From: Deltaproteobacteria bacterium
Lineage (GTDB): Bacteria; Desulfobacterota; Desulfomonilia; UBA1062
Assembly (NCBI GenBank): GCA_018434685.1
Contig: JAHDOV010000009.1
Span: forward strand, 26,164 to 90,163
Direction of reading: 5' to 3'
DNA length: 64,000 nucleotides
The stretch's first letter is position 1; every line of letters begins with the position of its first letter. The position numbers and the translations under genes were made by a program. This document shows positions 36,804 through 46,780 of the stretch, one piece after another. The notes below the pieces were generated by a model that searched no databases, was not told where the DNA came from, and saw only the letters and a list, made by a program, of their open reading frames with translations.

Positions 36804-37034
36804 TTATTCCAGGATTTCCAGCACGACATGTTTCTTGAGCTTCGCCGAGGTGGCATTCAGGATGGTGCGGATTGCACTGACCGTCTGCCCCTTCTTGCCG
36901 ATCACCTTGCCGACATCGTCCTTGTCTACCCGCAATTCCAGGACATTCACATTGGTACCCGTCACTTCCGTCACCTTCACCTCGTCAGGCTTGTCGACCA
37001 GCGCCTTTACGATCACCTCTACCAGAGCCTTCAT
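36804..37034 (-). CDS. khpA: KH-domain RNA-binding protein KhpA
   Basis: A 76-residue single KH domain with VGKVIGKKGQTVSAIR, containing the GxxG loop that contacts RNA. It matches the YlqC/KhpA family, which partners with KhpB in small RNA and cell-division control. Here it stands apart from its usual neighbours rpsP and rimM. GAGGAGG precedes the ATG. Confidence 0.9.
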   Translation of the reverse strand: MKALVEVIVKALVDKPDEVKVTEVTGTNVNVLELRVDKDDVGKVIGKKGQTVSAIRTILNATSAKLKKHVVLEILE

Positions 37035-37265
37035 TGCATTAACCCCTCCTCAACATGGACTGAACGTTCACCACACCGGTTTTACCTGGGTACACTGTAT
37101 ACGATTTTGTGCCCCGTGAACATACCATATTCTCATAACGAGCTTAAGGCCGCACTTTTCAGGCATACCAGGGACGGATCAAGGCAAGACGTTCCCTGTG
37201 TTTCTCTCCCGAGTGCTGGAACCCCGGAGGCTATTCCCTCGCTTCTCGGCCCTGCAACGCGACCC

Positions 37266-38111
37266 TCAGGAACTGATGCGCAGCAGGACGACACCGAGCA
37301 TCGTGATTACGGTGGCGATCGTTTTCACGAGGCTGAACCGCTCCTTGAGGACAAAAACGCCAAGCAGCAGCGCAAATATGATGCTTGTCTCCCGCAGGGC
37401 AGTCACCAGGGCGATCGGCGCCAGGGTAAACGCCCGGATCACCAGCGAGTAGGCAAGAAACGAGGCTCCTCCGCTGCCCAGTGCAAGCCGCCATTCCCGG
37501 CACACCAGCCTCGTCACGACCCCGGGCCGGACAATACCCATGGTTGCAGCAAAGATGGCGGCATTTATCATCGAGAGCGAGCCATAGTACCCCAGGGCGG
37601 TGCCGGCCATGCGGGCCCCGAGACCATCCACCAGTGAATACGCGGCAATGAACCCCCCGGTGATTATGGCCAGCGTTGCGGCCCGTCCATTGCGCATCCC
37701 GTCGCTGCGGCGTACCGCGGTCAGGCTCATGATACCGGCACCGATCGTGATCACTGCGGCCAGTTCCAGCCAGGAGAGGTGCTGCCCCAGCAGGGCCACC
37801 GAGATACCTGCCACGAAAAGGGGCGCCACACCGCGTGCCAGGGGATAGACCTGGCTCAGGTCACCGATGCGATAGGAGGCGAGCAGGAACAGCTGATATC
37901 CCACGTGCAGCACTGCCCCCGCGATAATGTAGGGAATGGCCTCGCGACCGGGCAGGGGCGCATACACGAGCGCAGCAGCCGAAAACGGTATGTGCCCGAG
38001 CACAACGGCGGTCATGCCGAGGTATTTATCGTCCCCGCTCTTGAGGACAAAGTTCCAGGTCGCGTGCAAACAGGCGGCGAACAGGACCATGGTCATGACG
38101 GCAAGGGACAT
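37266..38111 (-). CDS. EamA family transporter (drug/metabolite exporter)
   Basis: A 281-residue membrane protein with ten hydrophobic segments in two repeated halves of five, typical of EamA: the first half begins FAACLHATWNFVLKSGDDKY and the second has GYYGSLSMINAAIFAATMG. The substrate is unknown. ATG has AAGGAA upstream. Confidence 0.85.
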   Translation of the reverse strand: MSLAVMTMVLFAACLHATWNFVLKSGDDKYLGMTAVVLGHIPFSAAALVYAPLPGREAIPYIIAGAVLHVGYQLFLLASYRIGDLSQVYPLARGVAPLFVAGISVALLGQHLSWLELAAVITIGAGIMSLTAVRRSDGMRNGRAATLAIITGGFIAAYSLVDGLGARMAGTALGYYGSLSMINAAIFAATMGIVRPGVVTRLVCREWRLALGSGGASFLAYSLVIRAFTLAPIALVTALRETSIIFALLLGVFVLKERFSLVKTIATVITMLGVVLLRISS

Positions 38112-38174
38112 GGGAGTTCCTTATCCTAGTTGCAGGAACCTTTCAATGGGTGACCCCTGTCTTTTTGGGTGGCC

Positions 38175-39176
38175 CTACAATGGTCTTGCCAGTTGCAGTA
38201 CCCCGTCAGGGAGTGTGGTGCGGCCATATGCCTTGAGCGCCTCGGGATCTATGAGGATGACCAGCTTGTCCTGGTATGAAATGGGCAGATCTTCCGGCTT
38301 TACGTTCCCGGTAAGGATCTTATGCGCCTGCTGGGCCGAAAGGCTTCCTACGGCCTTGAATTCGCAACCGATGGCAATGAGAGAACCCTTCTCCGCTTCA
38401 GCGTGAAAGATAATGGTGGGAATCTTTTTCTCCATGGTGATCTTGGCCAATGTCCTGGCGGCGATCTTGTCGCGGATAACATAATACGTGTCAGCCGGTA
38501 TTCCAAAGGCGTCAACACCCTCGGCTATCATCTTCCGGGCAACCGGATCGATATCATCGTACTTGTTCACCTCTGCGTTGACAATGGTCATACCCAGTTT
38601 CGTTGCCTTGAGCTTGGTCTCCTCGACAAAGGCAACGGAGTTGTCATCGCTGCTGTGTATGATTCCCATCTTCTTTATTTCAGGAAAACATTGCTTGGCG
38701 ATCTGGAGAATATTGTAGGGATCAATGTAGATAGAAGCACCGGTAAAGCCAGGACCACTTTTCTCCATGGAAACTGCCCCCACAACGGTCGGGTCGTAAA
38801 CAATGGAGAAAACCAGGGGGATACCGGCCTCGATGATCCTGCTCTTTGCATATTTGGTTGTGGGTGTCCCGAGGGTGAGCACCAAATCGGGTCTGGCATC
38901 GGCAATCTCGGCTGCGGTTTTCTTGATTTTGCGCAGTATCATCAGTTTTTCCCACAAATTGGAATCCACATCAGCATCGATAATATGCCTTGTGATAATA
39001 AAATCCCGGCCCTCGGTCATACCAAGATCGGCAAGGCCCTCGATGAATCCCTCATAGGCATGCTCATAGGGCTTTACATCAGATACCTGCATCACATGGA
39101 TACGGTAAGGCGATGCAGCATGGCAAGGAACAGACAGGGCCAGTGTACACAGCAACATATAAAAGAATCGTTTCAT
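38175..39176 (-). CDS. ABC transporter substrate-binding protein (TrpX-like)
   Basis: A 333-residue exported protein with a signal peptide (MKRFFYMLLCTLALSVPCHA). The mature part has the ABC_sub_bind family pattern: ADVDSNLWEKLMILRKIKKT, LVLTLGTPTTKYAK and KKMGIIHSSDDNSVAF. No permease or ATPase gene is adjacent, so it is an orphan receptor that may feed the divergent histidine kinase at 39544 or a distant transporter. Confidence 0.85.
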   Translation of the reverse strand: MKRFFYMLLCTLALSVPCHAASPYRIHVMQVSDVKPYEHAYEGFIEGLADLGMTEGRDFIITRHIIDADVDSNLWEKLMILRKIKKTAAEIADARPDLVLTLGTPTTKYAKSRIIEAGIPLVFSIVYDPTVVGAVSMEKSGPGFTGASIYIDPYNILQIAKQCFPEIKKMGIIHSSDDNSVAFVEETKLKATKLGMTIVNAEVNKYDDIDPVARKMIAEGVDAFGIPADTYYVIRDKIAARTLAKITMEKKIPTIIFHAEAEKGSLIAIGCEFKAVGSLSAQQAHKILTGNVKPEDLPISYQDKLVILIDPEALKAYGRTTLPDGVLQLARPL

Positions 39177-39543
39177 GAATACCCTCCATCTCGAACTTAC
39201 AAGTCTTAATGCCTGCTATGATCGTCAGCTTACAGAGAAAATATGAGTTATTAAAGCACTCCCCCGGTAAAGAGAACCCGCGAACACGTCAGCCCCAAAG
39301 TCATACATCTCTGTCAGCGGGTTGCGGCTATCAAGATACTATAACATATTGAAATGTCGGGGGACAGGACCTGGTTCATGCTCCTGTTCATTGTTTCAAT
39401 ACCTGAACCGATCTTATCGTTGAATATCTTTCGCGATACAGATATACTATCCCTCTTGAAACCAACCAGACGGGCAGACAGACCAGTCTGGGTGGTCCGG
39501 TCAACACAGTCACCAGAGCAGGTGAGAGTTTTGGAGTTTATGC
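39177..39543. other. Divergent region between substrate-binding protein and kinase genes
   Basis: About 370 bp with no gene. It should carry both promoters; no convincing hexamer pair or sigma-54 element was identified. Confidence 0.4.
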
Positions 39544-41598
39544 ATGCTGCATCACGACGAACACTGGTTACGGCCTCCTTTCATTGATCCAACATCCAAG
39601 AGGAGGCCCGATGTCATCATAGCCCCATTCAGACAGCTCATGCAGGAAATCAACAAGCTCAAGCGTTCCCAGAAAATACTCAAGGAACAGTACCTGGACG
39701 TGCGGTCACTGCTCAACACCCCTTCCGAGACCATTCTCATGATCGACAGCAACGGGATCGTCCTGGATTTAAACGGAGTCACCGCCCACAGGGTGGGGAA
39801 AAATCTTCCCGAGCTCATGGGCACCTGCATCTGGGACTGCTTACCCGAAGACGTGGCCAGGCTGAGAAGGGCCAATGCCGATAAGGTGCTCCGAACAGGG
39901 AAACCGGTCCGTTTCGAGGACAAAGACAGGGGCATCTGGTACGACAACGACATGTATCCGGTCTTCGATACAAAGAACAATGTCGTCAAGATTGCGATAT
40001 TCGCCCGGGAAATCAGCAAGATCAAAAACTCGGAAGAGGCGCTCAGAAATACCACCGAACAACTCGCCATCCTCATGGAATCTCTGCCCATTGTACCGTA
40101 TTCCCGCAAGGTTGATGGCAACTGGGGATCCATCTATGTCGGAGGTGGCATACAGGAGATCACAGGATATTCTGCAGTGCAGTTCGAGGAGGACCCCTGT
40201 TTCTGGCACGATCACCTGCATCCCGAAGACCGGGATCGTATCTTCCGTGAACTTGAAGAGCAGCGCTATATGGACACCCAGCGCTTTGAGTATCGTTTCA
40301 GGTGCTCTGATGGCAGCTACAAGTGGCTCGGTAATCTTCGCAGGGTCTTCAGGAATCCCGACGGGTCGTTCAGCCATATCGTGGGGACCTGGCAGGACAT
40401 CACCCAGGAGGTCAGGCTCCGCAGGGAAACAGAGCTCCACCGTCAGCAGATAATCCACGCAGACAAGCTCGCCTCCCTGGGCGAAGTTGTAGCCGGGGTC
40501 GCCCATGAACTCAACAACCCCAACAGTTTCATCGGGTACAATATCCCGCTCATCGAGGAGACCTGGGGACTGTTCAGGCCGATCATCGAGCAGTATCTGG
40601 AGGCACATCCCGGCTGGTCGGTGAACGGTCTAGATGGCAAGGAACTCATGCAGGACATGTATGACATGATCGAGGCCATCAGGACCGGTTCGGAGCGAAT
40701 CAACCAGGTCGTGGCGAATCTCAAGGATTTTGTCCGCAGGGATGAGGGAATCCACAAGGCCCCGGTGCGGATAAACGAGGTCATTGACAAGGCCATGATC
40801 ATTGTGGGTTCCCAGCTGAGAAAATCCGTCAGCTCGCTGCAGATCGATCTGGCGGACGATATTCCGATCATAGAGGGTCAATTCCAGAAGCTGGAGCAGG
40901 TGATCACAAACCTGGCACTGAACGCCATTCATGCCATGCCCTCCCGCGAAGGCAGCAGGCTTACCATTCGAACACGGTTTGCCAGACGGATCAGATCCGT
41001 TGTCATCGAGATCGTGGACAACGGCACAGGGATGGAGCCCGAACTCGTGGAGCGTATCTTCGAGCCGTTCTTCACAACCCGCCGCAACAGCGGCGGCACC
41101 GGGCTGGGGCTCTCGGTATCCTACAATCTCGTCCAGGAACATCGCGGGCTGCTGGGTGTTCTCTCGCATCCCGGCCGGGGTTCACGGTTCATTGTTTCCC
41201 TTCCTGTCGAAGGATACAAAAACAAACGATCGCCGCGTCCCACCATTCTCCATCTTCAGCGGAAAAGGGGGACCTTCACTGAAATACACTCTTCCTTCAA
41301 GGACATGATCCACCTGCCCCTCTCGGAAATGATCGGCACAAAGGATCTGGAGCATATCATGTATGAACATCCCGAGATCGACATCATGATTGTTCATCCT
41401 CCGGAGGGCATCAGCGGCTATCTCGCCATGCTCCTGGAGATCACTGCGATATTTCCTCTGATCACGGTCATTGTCTGCGCCCAAGATGCCGCTTCCCTTG
41501 CACCTCGGTGCCCCTCCCACTGGCATATGCTGAGCTCGAAGGTTTCCCCCTATGCCCTTCAGGAAATCATCAACAGCACCCCCAGGCTGAGATTATGA
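39544..41598 (+). CDS. PAS-PAS histidine kinase
   Basis: A 684-residue sensor kinase without membrane helices: N-terminal coiled coil, PAS 1 (about 55-160), PAS 2 with PAC (about 170-295), phospho-acceptor H321 in GVAHELNNPNSFIGY, then a GHKL ATPase with DNGTGM (492-497) and GGTGLGLS (517-524). The last 125 residues (after LPVEGYKN) form an extra domain that looks like a degenerate receiver (HPEIDIMIVHPPEGISGY). Start 39544 has GGAG upstream. Its ATGA overlaps the response-regulator start, so kinase and regulator are a coupled pair. Confidence 0.9.
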   Translation: MLHHDEHWLRPPFIDPTSKRRPDVIIAPFRQLMQEINKLKRSQKILKEQYLDVRSLLNTPSETILMIDSNGIVLDLNGVTAHRVGKNLPELMGTCIWDCLPEDVARLRRANADKVLRTGKPVRFEDKDRGIWYDNDMYPVFDTKNNVVKIAIFAREISKIKNSEEALRNTTEQLAILMESLPIVPYSRKVDGNWGSIYVGGGIQEITGYSAVQFEEDPCFWHDHLHPEDRDRIFRELEEQRYMDTQRFEYRFRCSDGSYKWLGNLRRVFRNPDGSFSHIVGTWQDITQEVRLRRETELHRQQIIHADKLASLGEVVAGVAHELNNPNSFIGYNIPLIEETWGLFRPIIEQYLEAHPGWSVNGLDGKELMQDMYDMIEAIRTGSERINQVVANLKDFVRRDEGIHKAPVRINEVIDKAMIIVGSQLRKSVSSLQIDLADDIPIIEGQFQKLEQVITNLALNAIHAMPSREGSRLTIRTRFARRIRSVVIEIVDNGTGMEPELVERIFEPFFTTRRNSGGTGLGLSVSYNLVQEHRGLLGVLSHPGRGSRFIVSLPVEGYKNKRSPRPTILHLQRKRGTFTEIHSSFKDMIHLPLSEMIGTKDLEHIMYEHPEIDIMIVHPPEGISGYLAMLLEITAIFPLITVIVCAQDAASLAPRCPSHWHMLSSKVSPYALQEIINSTPRLRL

Positions 41599-42965
41599 AG
41601 ATACTCATAGTCGATGACGAACACATTGCGCTGAGCTCTCTGCGCCGTCTCCTCAGGCGTCGGGGATACAGCGAGGTCGACGTGTGTGCGGATGGAAAAC
41701 AGGCCCTCGAGATCATCAGGAACAACAGCTACGATCTCGTGCTGCTTGACCTGCTCATGCCCGAGGTGGACGGGCTGGAGGTCCTGGAATCCACAAAGGC
41801 CTATGTTCCCCAGACGGAATTCATCATCCTGACCGCAGTCGATGACATACAGACTGCGGTAAAGGCTATCCGGCTCGGTGCCTTCGACTACCTGGTCAAA
41901 CCCGTTGACAGCCAGCGCCTGTTCCTTTCCATCGAACGGGCCTTCGAACGCAAGGGGCTGCGCGCATGCAGCGGCAACGAACGGGAACCGGGACGCCTCA
42001 CCCAGAGCCCGCCCGAGTTCAGGGACTTGCTCACACGAAACCCCCACATGAATGATATCCTTACCTATGCCGGCATCATGGCCCGCAGCAACAACCCGGT
42101 GCTTATAACAGGCGAATCAGGCACAGGAAAAGAACTCCTGGCCCGCGGGATTCACCGATCCAGCCAGAATCCATCAGGCCCGCTGGTCACTGTCAACGTC
42201 TCATCCATTCCGGATTCCCTCTTTGAAAGCCAGATCTTCGGGCATATCAAGGGATCGTTCACCGGGGCCAACCATGACCACTTGGGATTTTTTGAGCAGG
42301 CCAACGGCGGAACCCTCTTCCTCGACGAGATCGGAGAACTCCCACTGCACCTTCAGCCGAAACTTCTTCGGGTGATCGAGGAGCAGACGCTTACCCGTCT
42401 CGGCGATACATCTCCGCGCAGGGTAAACGTCCGCATCGTCTCAGCCACAAACCGGAATCTCGAGGAGGCCTGCAGGGAAAAAACCTTCCGCCTCGATCTC
42501 CTCTACCGCCTCAAATCCGCGCACATTCACCTGCCGCCTCTGCGCGAACGGCCCGAAGACATATCCCTTCTTGCCGGGCATTTTCTCCGGACGGCATGTG
42601 CCACGTACGGCAGGCAGATCGAGGGATTCAGCAACGAGGCCCTGGAACTACTCGAACAAAGGGACTATCCGGGCAACATCCGCGAATTGAAACAGCTTAT
42701 CGACACTGCCGCACTCCTGTGCGACGGCAGCACTGTCATGCCGGATCACCTCGGCGTTTCCTCTCAGCCAACCCCCACCCTTTCCCCATCGCTGTGCACC
42801 ATGAAAGAGGATATGGATCGTCACGTACTGTTTGTCCTGTCCCGGACCGGGGGTGACCGGAAAGAGGCCGCCCGGATTCTCGGCATCACGATCCGCCAAG
42901 TACAGCGCAGGATTGCCCGGATGAGAAGACACCCCCGCTGGAAAGACCTCCTCGGCGACCTTTAG
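41595..42965 (+). CDS. Sigma-54-dependent response regulator (NtrC type)
   Basis: Partner of the kinase above. The 456-residue product has a receiver with phospho-acceptor D52 (VLLDLLMPEVDG), an AAA+ sigma-54 activator domain with GESGTGKE (173-180) and GSFTGA (220-225) as the sigma-54 contact loop, and a Fis-type helix-turn-helix at the C-terminus (KEAARILGITIRQVQRRI). It should activate a -24/-12 promoter; one lies 190 bp downstream (43157-43172). Confidence 0.95.
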   Translation: MKILIVDDEHIALSSLRRLLRRRGYSEVDVCADGKQALEIIRNNSYDLVLLDLLMPEVDGLEVLESTKAYVPQTEFIILTAVDDIQTAVKAIRLGAFDYLVKPVDSQRLFLSIERAFERKGLRACSGNEREPGRLTQSPPEFRDLLTRNPHMNDILTYAGIMARSNNPVLITGESGTGKELLARGIHRSSQNPSGPLVTVNVSSIPDSLFESQIFGHIKGSFTGANHDHLGFFEQANGGTLFLDEIGELPLHLQPKLLRVIEEQTLTRLGDTSPRRVNVRIVSATNRNLEEACREKTFRLDLLYRLKSAHIHLPPLRERPEDISLLAGHFLRTACATYGRQIEGFSNEALELLEQRDYPGNIRELKQLIDTAALLCDGSTVMPDHLGVSSQPTPTLSPSLCTMKEDMDRHVLFVLSRTGGDRKEAARILGITIRQVQRRIARMRRHPRWKDLLGDL

Positions 42966-43496
42966 GTCGTTGGGGGGCGACAGAAGAGTCGCGCCTTTAT
43001 CTGTTGTTTTCTCAGAGTGTTAGAATATCAGAGCATAAGACCTTCCATTCCTGATCAGCAAGGGTGTGACATTTGAGTCGTTGCACCCAAAGATGGTATC
43101 TTTTTCAACAGTCTATAATCATTGATCTTATTTATTATTTACCCAGACATGTACCCTGGCATGCTCGTTGCTCTTCTTCTCAGCATTCCAACGACGTGGA
43201 GTATGGAAAGGATATTGCTGGAATGGTCGGTTTCTTCGAGAAGAAGTCAGCACAGTGCGACGGAATCGTCGACGGGTAGGCCGATCCGATGATGATCACG
43301 CAGCCGGGCCGGGAGGTCAGCCATACTGGCCGGTTGCCTCATGCCTCGAAACAGGGGCTTATCTCATCGGGTCTTTCGACACGAGGGAAACCAACGCTCC
43401 GGTCTTGCTTCGCAACCGCAATGTGAAGCCTAAAACAATATCTTCCATACTCCACCAGATTGGAAAACATCAAGAATACTACATCAAGGAGGAAAC
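42966..43496. other. Regulatory region between response regulator and PreA-like gene
   Basis: About 530 bp. Apart from the sigma-54 promoter candidate it shows no supported gene. The leader from the predicted start to the PreA-like ATG would be about 310 nt, unusually long. Confidence 0.5.
43157..43172 (+). promoter_or_regulatory. Sigma-54 (-24/-12) promoter
   Basis: TGGCATG, four bases, TTGCT. This matches TGGCACR-N4-TTGCW at all but one position with correct spacing, downstream of an NtrC-type regulator and upstream of a co-directed gene. Confidence 0.75.
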
Positions 43497-44792
43497 ATGG
43501 CAGACTTAAGTACTACATTTTGCGGCGTACCGGTGAAGAACCCTATCGGAGTAACCTCATGTGATTACGGCGGAGTTGAGAAACTCGTCCGCAGAGTCGG
43601 CGAGCAGGGCATCGGCTGGGTAATCGGCAAGACCGTTCACAAGATCGACGGCCCTCACCGCTGGCCGAGACCGTTCTTCTATTCCCTCAGACACGAGGGC
43701 AATGACCTGAAGGATGTGTGGATCTGCTCACAGATGTTCCACAACATGGAATATGAGCGCTGGCTTGACGAGGAACTGCCGAAGTGTCTGAAGACCTGTG
43801 AAGAGATGGGCATGCTCTACATCGCCTCGTGTTCCGGAACAAGCGCCGAGGCCGAGACCTGGATTCCGTTTCTGAAAGATCTCGAAGAACGCGGCTGCAA
43901 AATGATCGAACTCGACACAGGCGGACCGCACGCCACCTTCGGCGCCATCGAGGCGCACAAGGATGTGGGTGCCCCCCTGGCCCTGGACCCTGCCACCGCA
44001 TACAAGGTGACCAAGGCCTGCGTGGATGCAGTGAATATTCCGATCATTTTCAAGACCACGCCGCAGTGTGTCAATGCCGCGGCAGTTGCCCTGGCCATCC
44101 AGAAAGGCGGGGGACATGCAATTTCCGGCAACAACGCCTTCTACGGCGCCTGGATCGACGCAGACACAAATTCGTTTTACGGTGTTCCGGGTTCCATGGG
44201 CGGACTCATGGGTCGACCCTGGCAGATCTTCTCACTTGCCAAGATCCTCGAGACCACAGCCACAATCCCCGAGATGCCCTTCTTAGGCGGTGGTGGAGTC
44301 TTCACCGGTAAAGATGTCGCGCGGCATGTGCTGGGCGGCTGTGACCTGGTGGGCATGTGCTCGGCAGTTTACTCCCGTGGGGTCAAGGTGCTGAGCAAGA
44401 CCATAAAAGAATTTGAGCAGTGGATGGACGCAAAGGGCTACAAGACCATCAAGGACATCCCGGTCATCACCGACCAGTTCATGTATCTGCGCGACTGGAA
44501 ACGTGAAGGACCCTATATGCAGGACATCACCCCGGTCATCCCGGAATTCAGCGACGAGAAGTGCAACCAGTGCGGAATCTGTGAAGACCTGTGCCCCTAT
44601 GGTGCCATCAGCCTCGACAAGGCAGCAGGAACCAAACCGACCTTCGATCTCGACAAATGCTATGGCTGCGGCTGGTGTGTAGGCCACTGCCCGCAGTGGG
44701 CCGTCAGGATGGTCAAACGCGAAACCGGCGAGCAGATCTGGGACGGCAAAGGTGTCATCAAGGATTGGGTCTCGGACGAAGAGGGTTACTGA
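43497..44792 (+). CDS. PreA-like dihydroorotate/dihydropyrimidine dehydrogenase with 2x[4Fe-4S]
   Basis: A 431-residue protein. An FMN-binding TIM barrel (TFCGVPVKNPIGVTSCDYGG, GWVIGKTVHKIDGP, GGGGVFTGKDVARHVLGG) is followed by a ferredoxin domain with CNQCGICEDLCP and CYGCGWCVGHCP. Members include dihydropyrimidine dehydrogenase PreA and other Fe-S flavoproteins; no PreT partner is present, so the substrate is uncertain. GGAGG precedes the ATG. The upstream sigma-54 promoter and regulator pair suggest induced expression. Confidence 0.87.
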   Translation: MADLSTTFCGVPVKNPIGVTSCDYGGVEKLVRRVGEQGIGWVIGKTVHKIDGPHRWPRPFFYSLRHEGNDLKDVWICSQMFHNMEYERWLDEELPKCLKTCEEMGMLYIASCSGTSAEAETWIPFLKDLEERGCKMIELDTGGPHATFGAIEAHKDVGAPLALDPATAYKVTKACVDAVNIPIIFKTTPQCVNAAAVALAIQKGGGHAISGNNAFYGAWIDADTNSFYGVPGSMGGLMGRPWQIFSLAKILETTATIPEMPFLGGGGVFTGKDVARHVLGGCDLVGMCSAVYSRGVKVLSKTIKEFEQWMDAKGYKTIKDIPVITDQFMYLRDWKREGPYMQDITPVIPEFSDEKCNQCGICEDLCPYGAISLDKAAGTKPTFDLDKCYGCGWCVGHCPQWAVRMVKRETGEQIWDGKGVIKDWVSDEEGY

Positions 44793-45143
44793 TCTATACA
44801 TGCGGGGGGGGGCACCCCCTCCCGCACACTGAACAACAGCCATGTATGATCTGAACTATGAGATCAGGTTCGGGGGCAGGTCTTGATTTACGATTGTATC
44901 CGTTTCAAAACCTGCCTCTGTTTTTATAAAATTAATTTAGTGCTTGACGCCTGATCTTTTCACGCCTAATGTCCCTCCATAACTGGAAAGTGAATATGTC
45001 GGATTGAATTTGCCTGAAGAAACGTACCTGCGATACACTTCAACAAGTCAAAATTCCATTGATGATACATTCCTTTTTCAGAAAAACACACACAGAGTCC
45101 TTCATCGTATGAAGAAGGGGATCTGGAAAAAAAGAGGTATTCA
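44793..45143. other. Intergenic region upstream of the cold-shock gene
   Basis: About 350 bp containing the PreA-like gene's terminator and a long leader for the cold-shock gene. No RNA gene was recognised. Confidence 0.5.
44872..44925 (+). terminator. Rho-independent terminator
   Basis: GGGGCAGGTCTTGA and TTCAAAACCTGCCTC pair with G-U wobbles, followed by GTTTTT. It ends the PreA-like gene. Confidence 0.7.
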
Positions 45144-45344
45144 ATGGCCCAAGGAACAGTAAAATGGTTCAACGATTCAAAAGGTTTTGGTTTTGTCACA
45201 GCTGACAGCGGGGAAGATGTATTCGTGCACCACACATCGATCAAGCAGGAAGGCTTCAGGTCACTCGAAGAAGGCCAGCGCGTAACTTTCGACATAGTTG
45301 CCGGTCCCAAGGGGCCCCAGGCTTCCAACGTTTACAAAGCCTAA
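45144..45344 (+). CDS. Cold-shock protein (CspA family)
   Basis: A 66-residue OB-fold RNA chaperone. RNP1 KGFGFVT and RNP2 VFVHHTSI are intact, within [14 protein letters not shown] and [17 protein letters not shown] long leader (about 200 nt to the previous terminator) is typical of csp genes but cold-box sequences were not assigned. A strong terminator follows. Confidence 0.95.
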   Translation: MAQGTVKWFNDSKGFGFVTADSGEDVFVHHTSIKQEGFRSLEEGQRVTFDIVAGPKGPQASNVYKA

Positions 45345-45352
45345 ACAACTCA

Positions 45353-45384
45353 AGGGGGCAGGCATTCCTGCCCCCTTTCCTTTC
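45353..45384 (+). terminator. Rho-independent terminator of the cold-shock gene
   Basis: AGGGGGCAGG and CCTGCCCCCT flank loop CATT, followed by a T/C-rich tail. Confidence 0.85.
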
Positions 45385-45579
45385 TCCACCTGTATCACAT
45401 CTGATTCTTTCTAGAGTCTTATCTTATCTGAAGGATACCCTGGGTGACCTGCCCCAACCCCTTAAATAACAAGTCATTACGATAGGTTCCCTGAATTGAA
45501 CGTGTATTCTTCAGAATACCGGGCAACCACATGGTATTTCATGGCATTAGCATCAAGGGCCGTTATTATAACAGGTACG

Positions 45580-46122
45580 ATGAAGTCTTTTGCGTATCAC
45601 ACCTCCCTGCTCCTCATGCTCTGTGTCCTTTCGTCGTGCTCTCTGCCGGGATACCCGACAGCAGACGAGCCTGTGAAGGAGATCCTCTCCCACGATACCC
45701 TGAGTTCCGTCCGCGTCCCTCTCGCGTGGGTGCAGCTCGCCGTGCATGAGCGGGCAGTGATCCAGGCTGCCGACCTGGAGCAGCAGCACTATCTGGTTGT
45801 GCTGACAGAGAACAAGTTCGGGTTCTGGCAGTTCCTGGATCTCGATCTGGAGGGATTTTTCCGGATGAAGAGCTGGTACCTCATCGATACCCTCTCGGAT
45901 GTATCCCTGGGTCAGCCCAGAGAGTGTACCATTCACGGAAACCAGGCGATCATGCTCGAGATCTCGGGGGCCACGAACAGTGAGCGTATCTCATACCTGT
46001 ACACCGCAGTGGAGGGATTTCACCACTATCACGAGATCATCCTCTGGGCGCCGACAGACAGGTATGAACGTGCAAAACCCGTGTTCCTCATGATTGTACA
46101 GAGTTTTGAAGAACAGCATTGA
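45580..46122 (+). CDS. Lipoprotein, function unknown
   Basis: A 180-residue protein with a lipoprotein signal peptide (SFAYHTSLLLMLCVLSSC; lipobox LSSC). The mature part (residues 20-180) resembles small DUF1795/PsbP-like domains (NQAIMLEISGATNSERISYL), a weak guess. No ABC genes are adjacent. Start at 45580 places the signal peptide correctly; the longer frame lacks a ribosome-binding site. Confidence 0.65.
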   Translation: MKSFAYHTSLLLMLCVLSSCSLPGYPTADEPVKEILSHDTLSSVRVPLAWVQLAVHERAVIQAADLEQQHYLVVLTENKFGFWQFLDLDLEGFFRMKSWYLIDTLSDVSLGQPRECTIHGNQAIMLEISGATNSERISYLYTAVEGFHHYHEIILWAPTDRYERAKPVFLMIVQSFEEQH

Positions 46123-46213
46123 GACAGCGGGCGTGAGGTCAGCCCCTGATTCACGCCCGTATTCCCATGGTTCATGACCTGCGCCCGTTCTTCAGGCACC
46201 CTGTCATCCCGGA

Positions 46214-46780
46214 TCAGGAAACACATATGATCTCTTTGATCACCACGGGAATGAGGAGCAGGAACATGTGGGCCTCTGCCCTGATACTCGGCATCAGGAA
46301 CTCACCCAGATTCTTTATGGAGGCAACAGGGTGAACATTTTTCGTCCGGGGCATCCACCGGGGAACAGCCTGAAGATACTCGACGTACGGCTCGCCGTAT
46401 TTTCCGGTGAGATGGCTCTCCTCATAGCGGACAACAAAGGTGTAGGTCAGGGCGCAGCATGCGAGCATAACAGGAGTCAGCCAGAGCATCTCAGCCAGGA
46501 CCGTCACGCCGATCAGGATCAGCGTGTTCCCGATATAGATCGGATTTCGAACATAGGCATACGGGCCGGTTCTGGTCATAACCTTGTGTACCTTCAAACG
46601 ATAATGCAGATGCATCTGCGACCAGACTCTCAGTATCCATCCGGCAGTAAACAGGGCCCCTCCCAGTGGATACAGCACCCAGCTTTCGTGTTCATACCAG
46701 GTGAAGACCATTGCAAAAAGATAAACGGGAACGATCAATGCCCCGCGCAGTTTGTACCAAATCCATCCCGGCTCTTTCAT
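46214..46780 (-). CDS. Isoprenylcysteine carboxyl methyltransferase (ICMT)/PEMT-like membrane protein
   Basis: A 188-residue polytopic protein with about four hydrophobic segments and the family signature TRTGPYAYVRNPIYIGNT, then RYEESHLTGKYGEPYVEYLQ, the SAM-binding C-terminal motif. Substrate (lipid, protein or small molecule) unknown. ATG at 46780 has AAGGAGG upstream. Confidence 0.82.
   Translation of the reverse strand: MKEPGWIWYKLRGALIVPVYLFAMVFTWYEHESWVLYPLGGALFTAGWILRVWSQMHLHYRLKVHKVMTRTGPYAYVRNPIYIGNTLILIGVTVLAEMLWLTPVMLACCALTYTFVVRYEESHLTGKYGEPYVEYLQAVPRWMPRTKNVHPVASIKNLGEFLMPSIRAEAHMFLLLIPVVIKEIICVS

Noticed and set aside
43073..43279. Short + frame in the sigma-54 promoter region
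   Set aside because: No ribosome-binding site, unlikely composition, and it would span the -24/-12 element.
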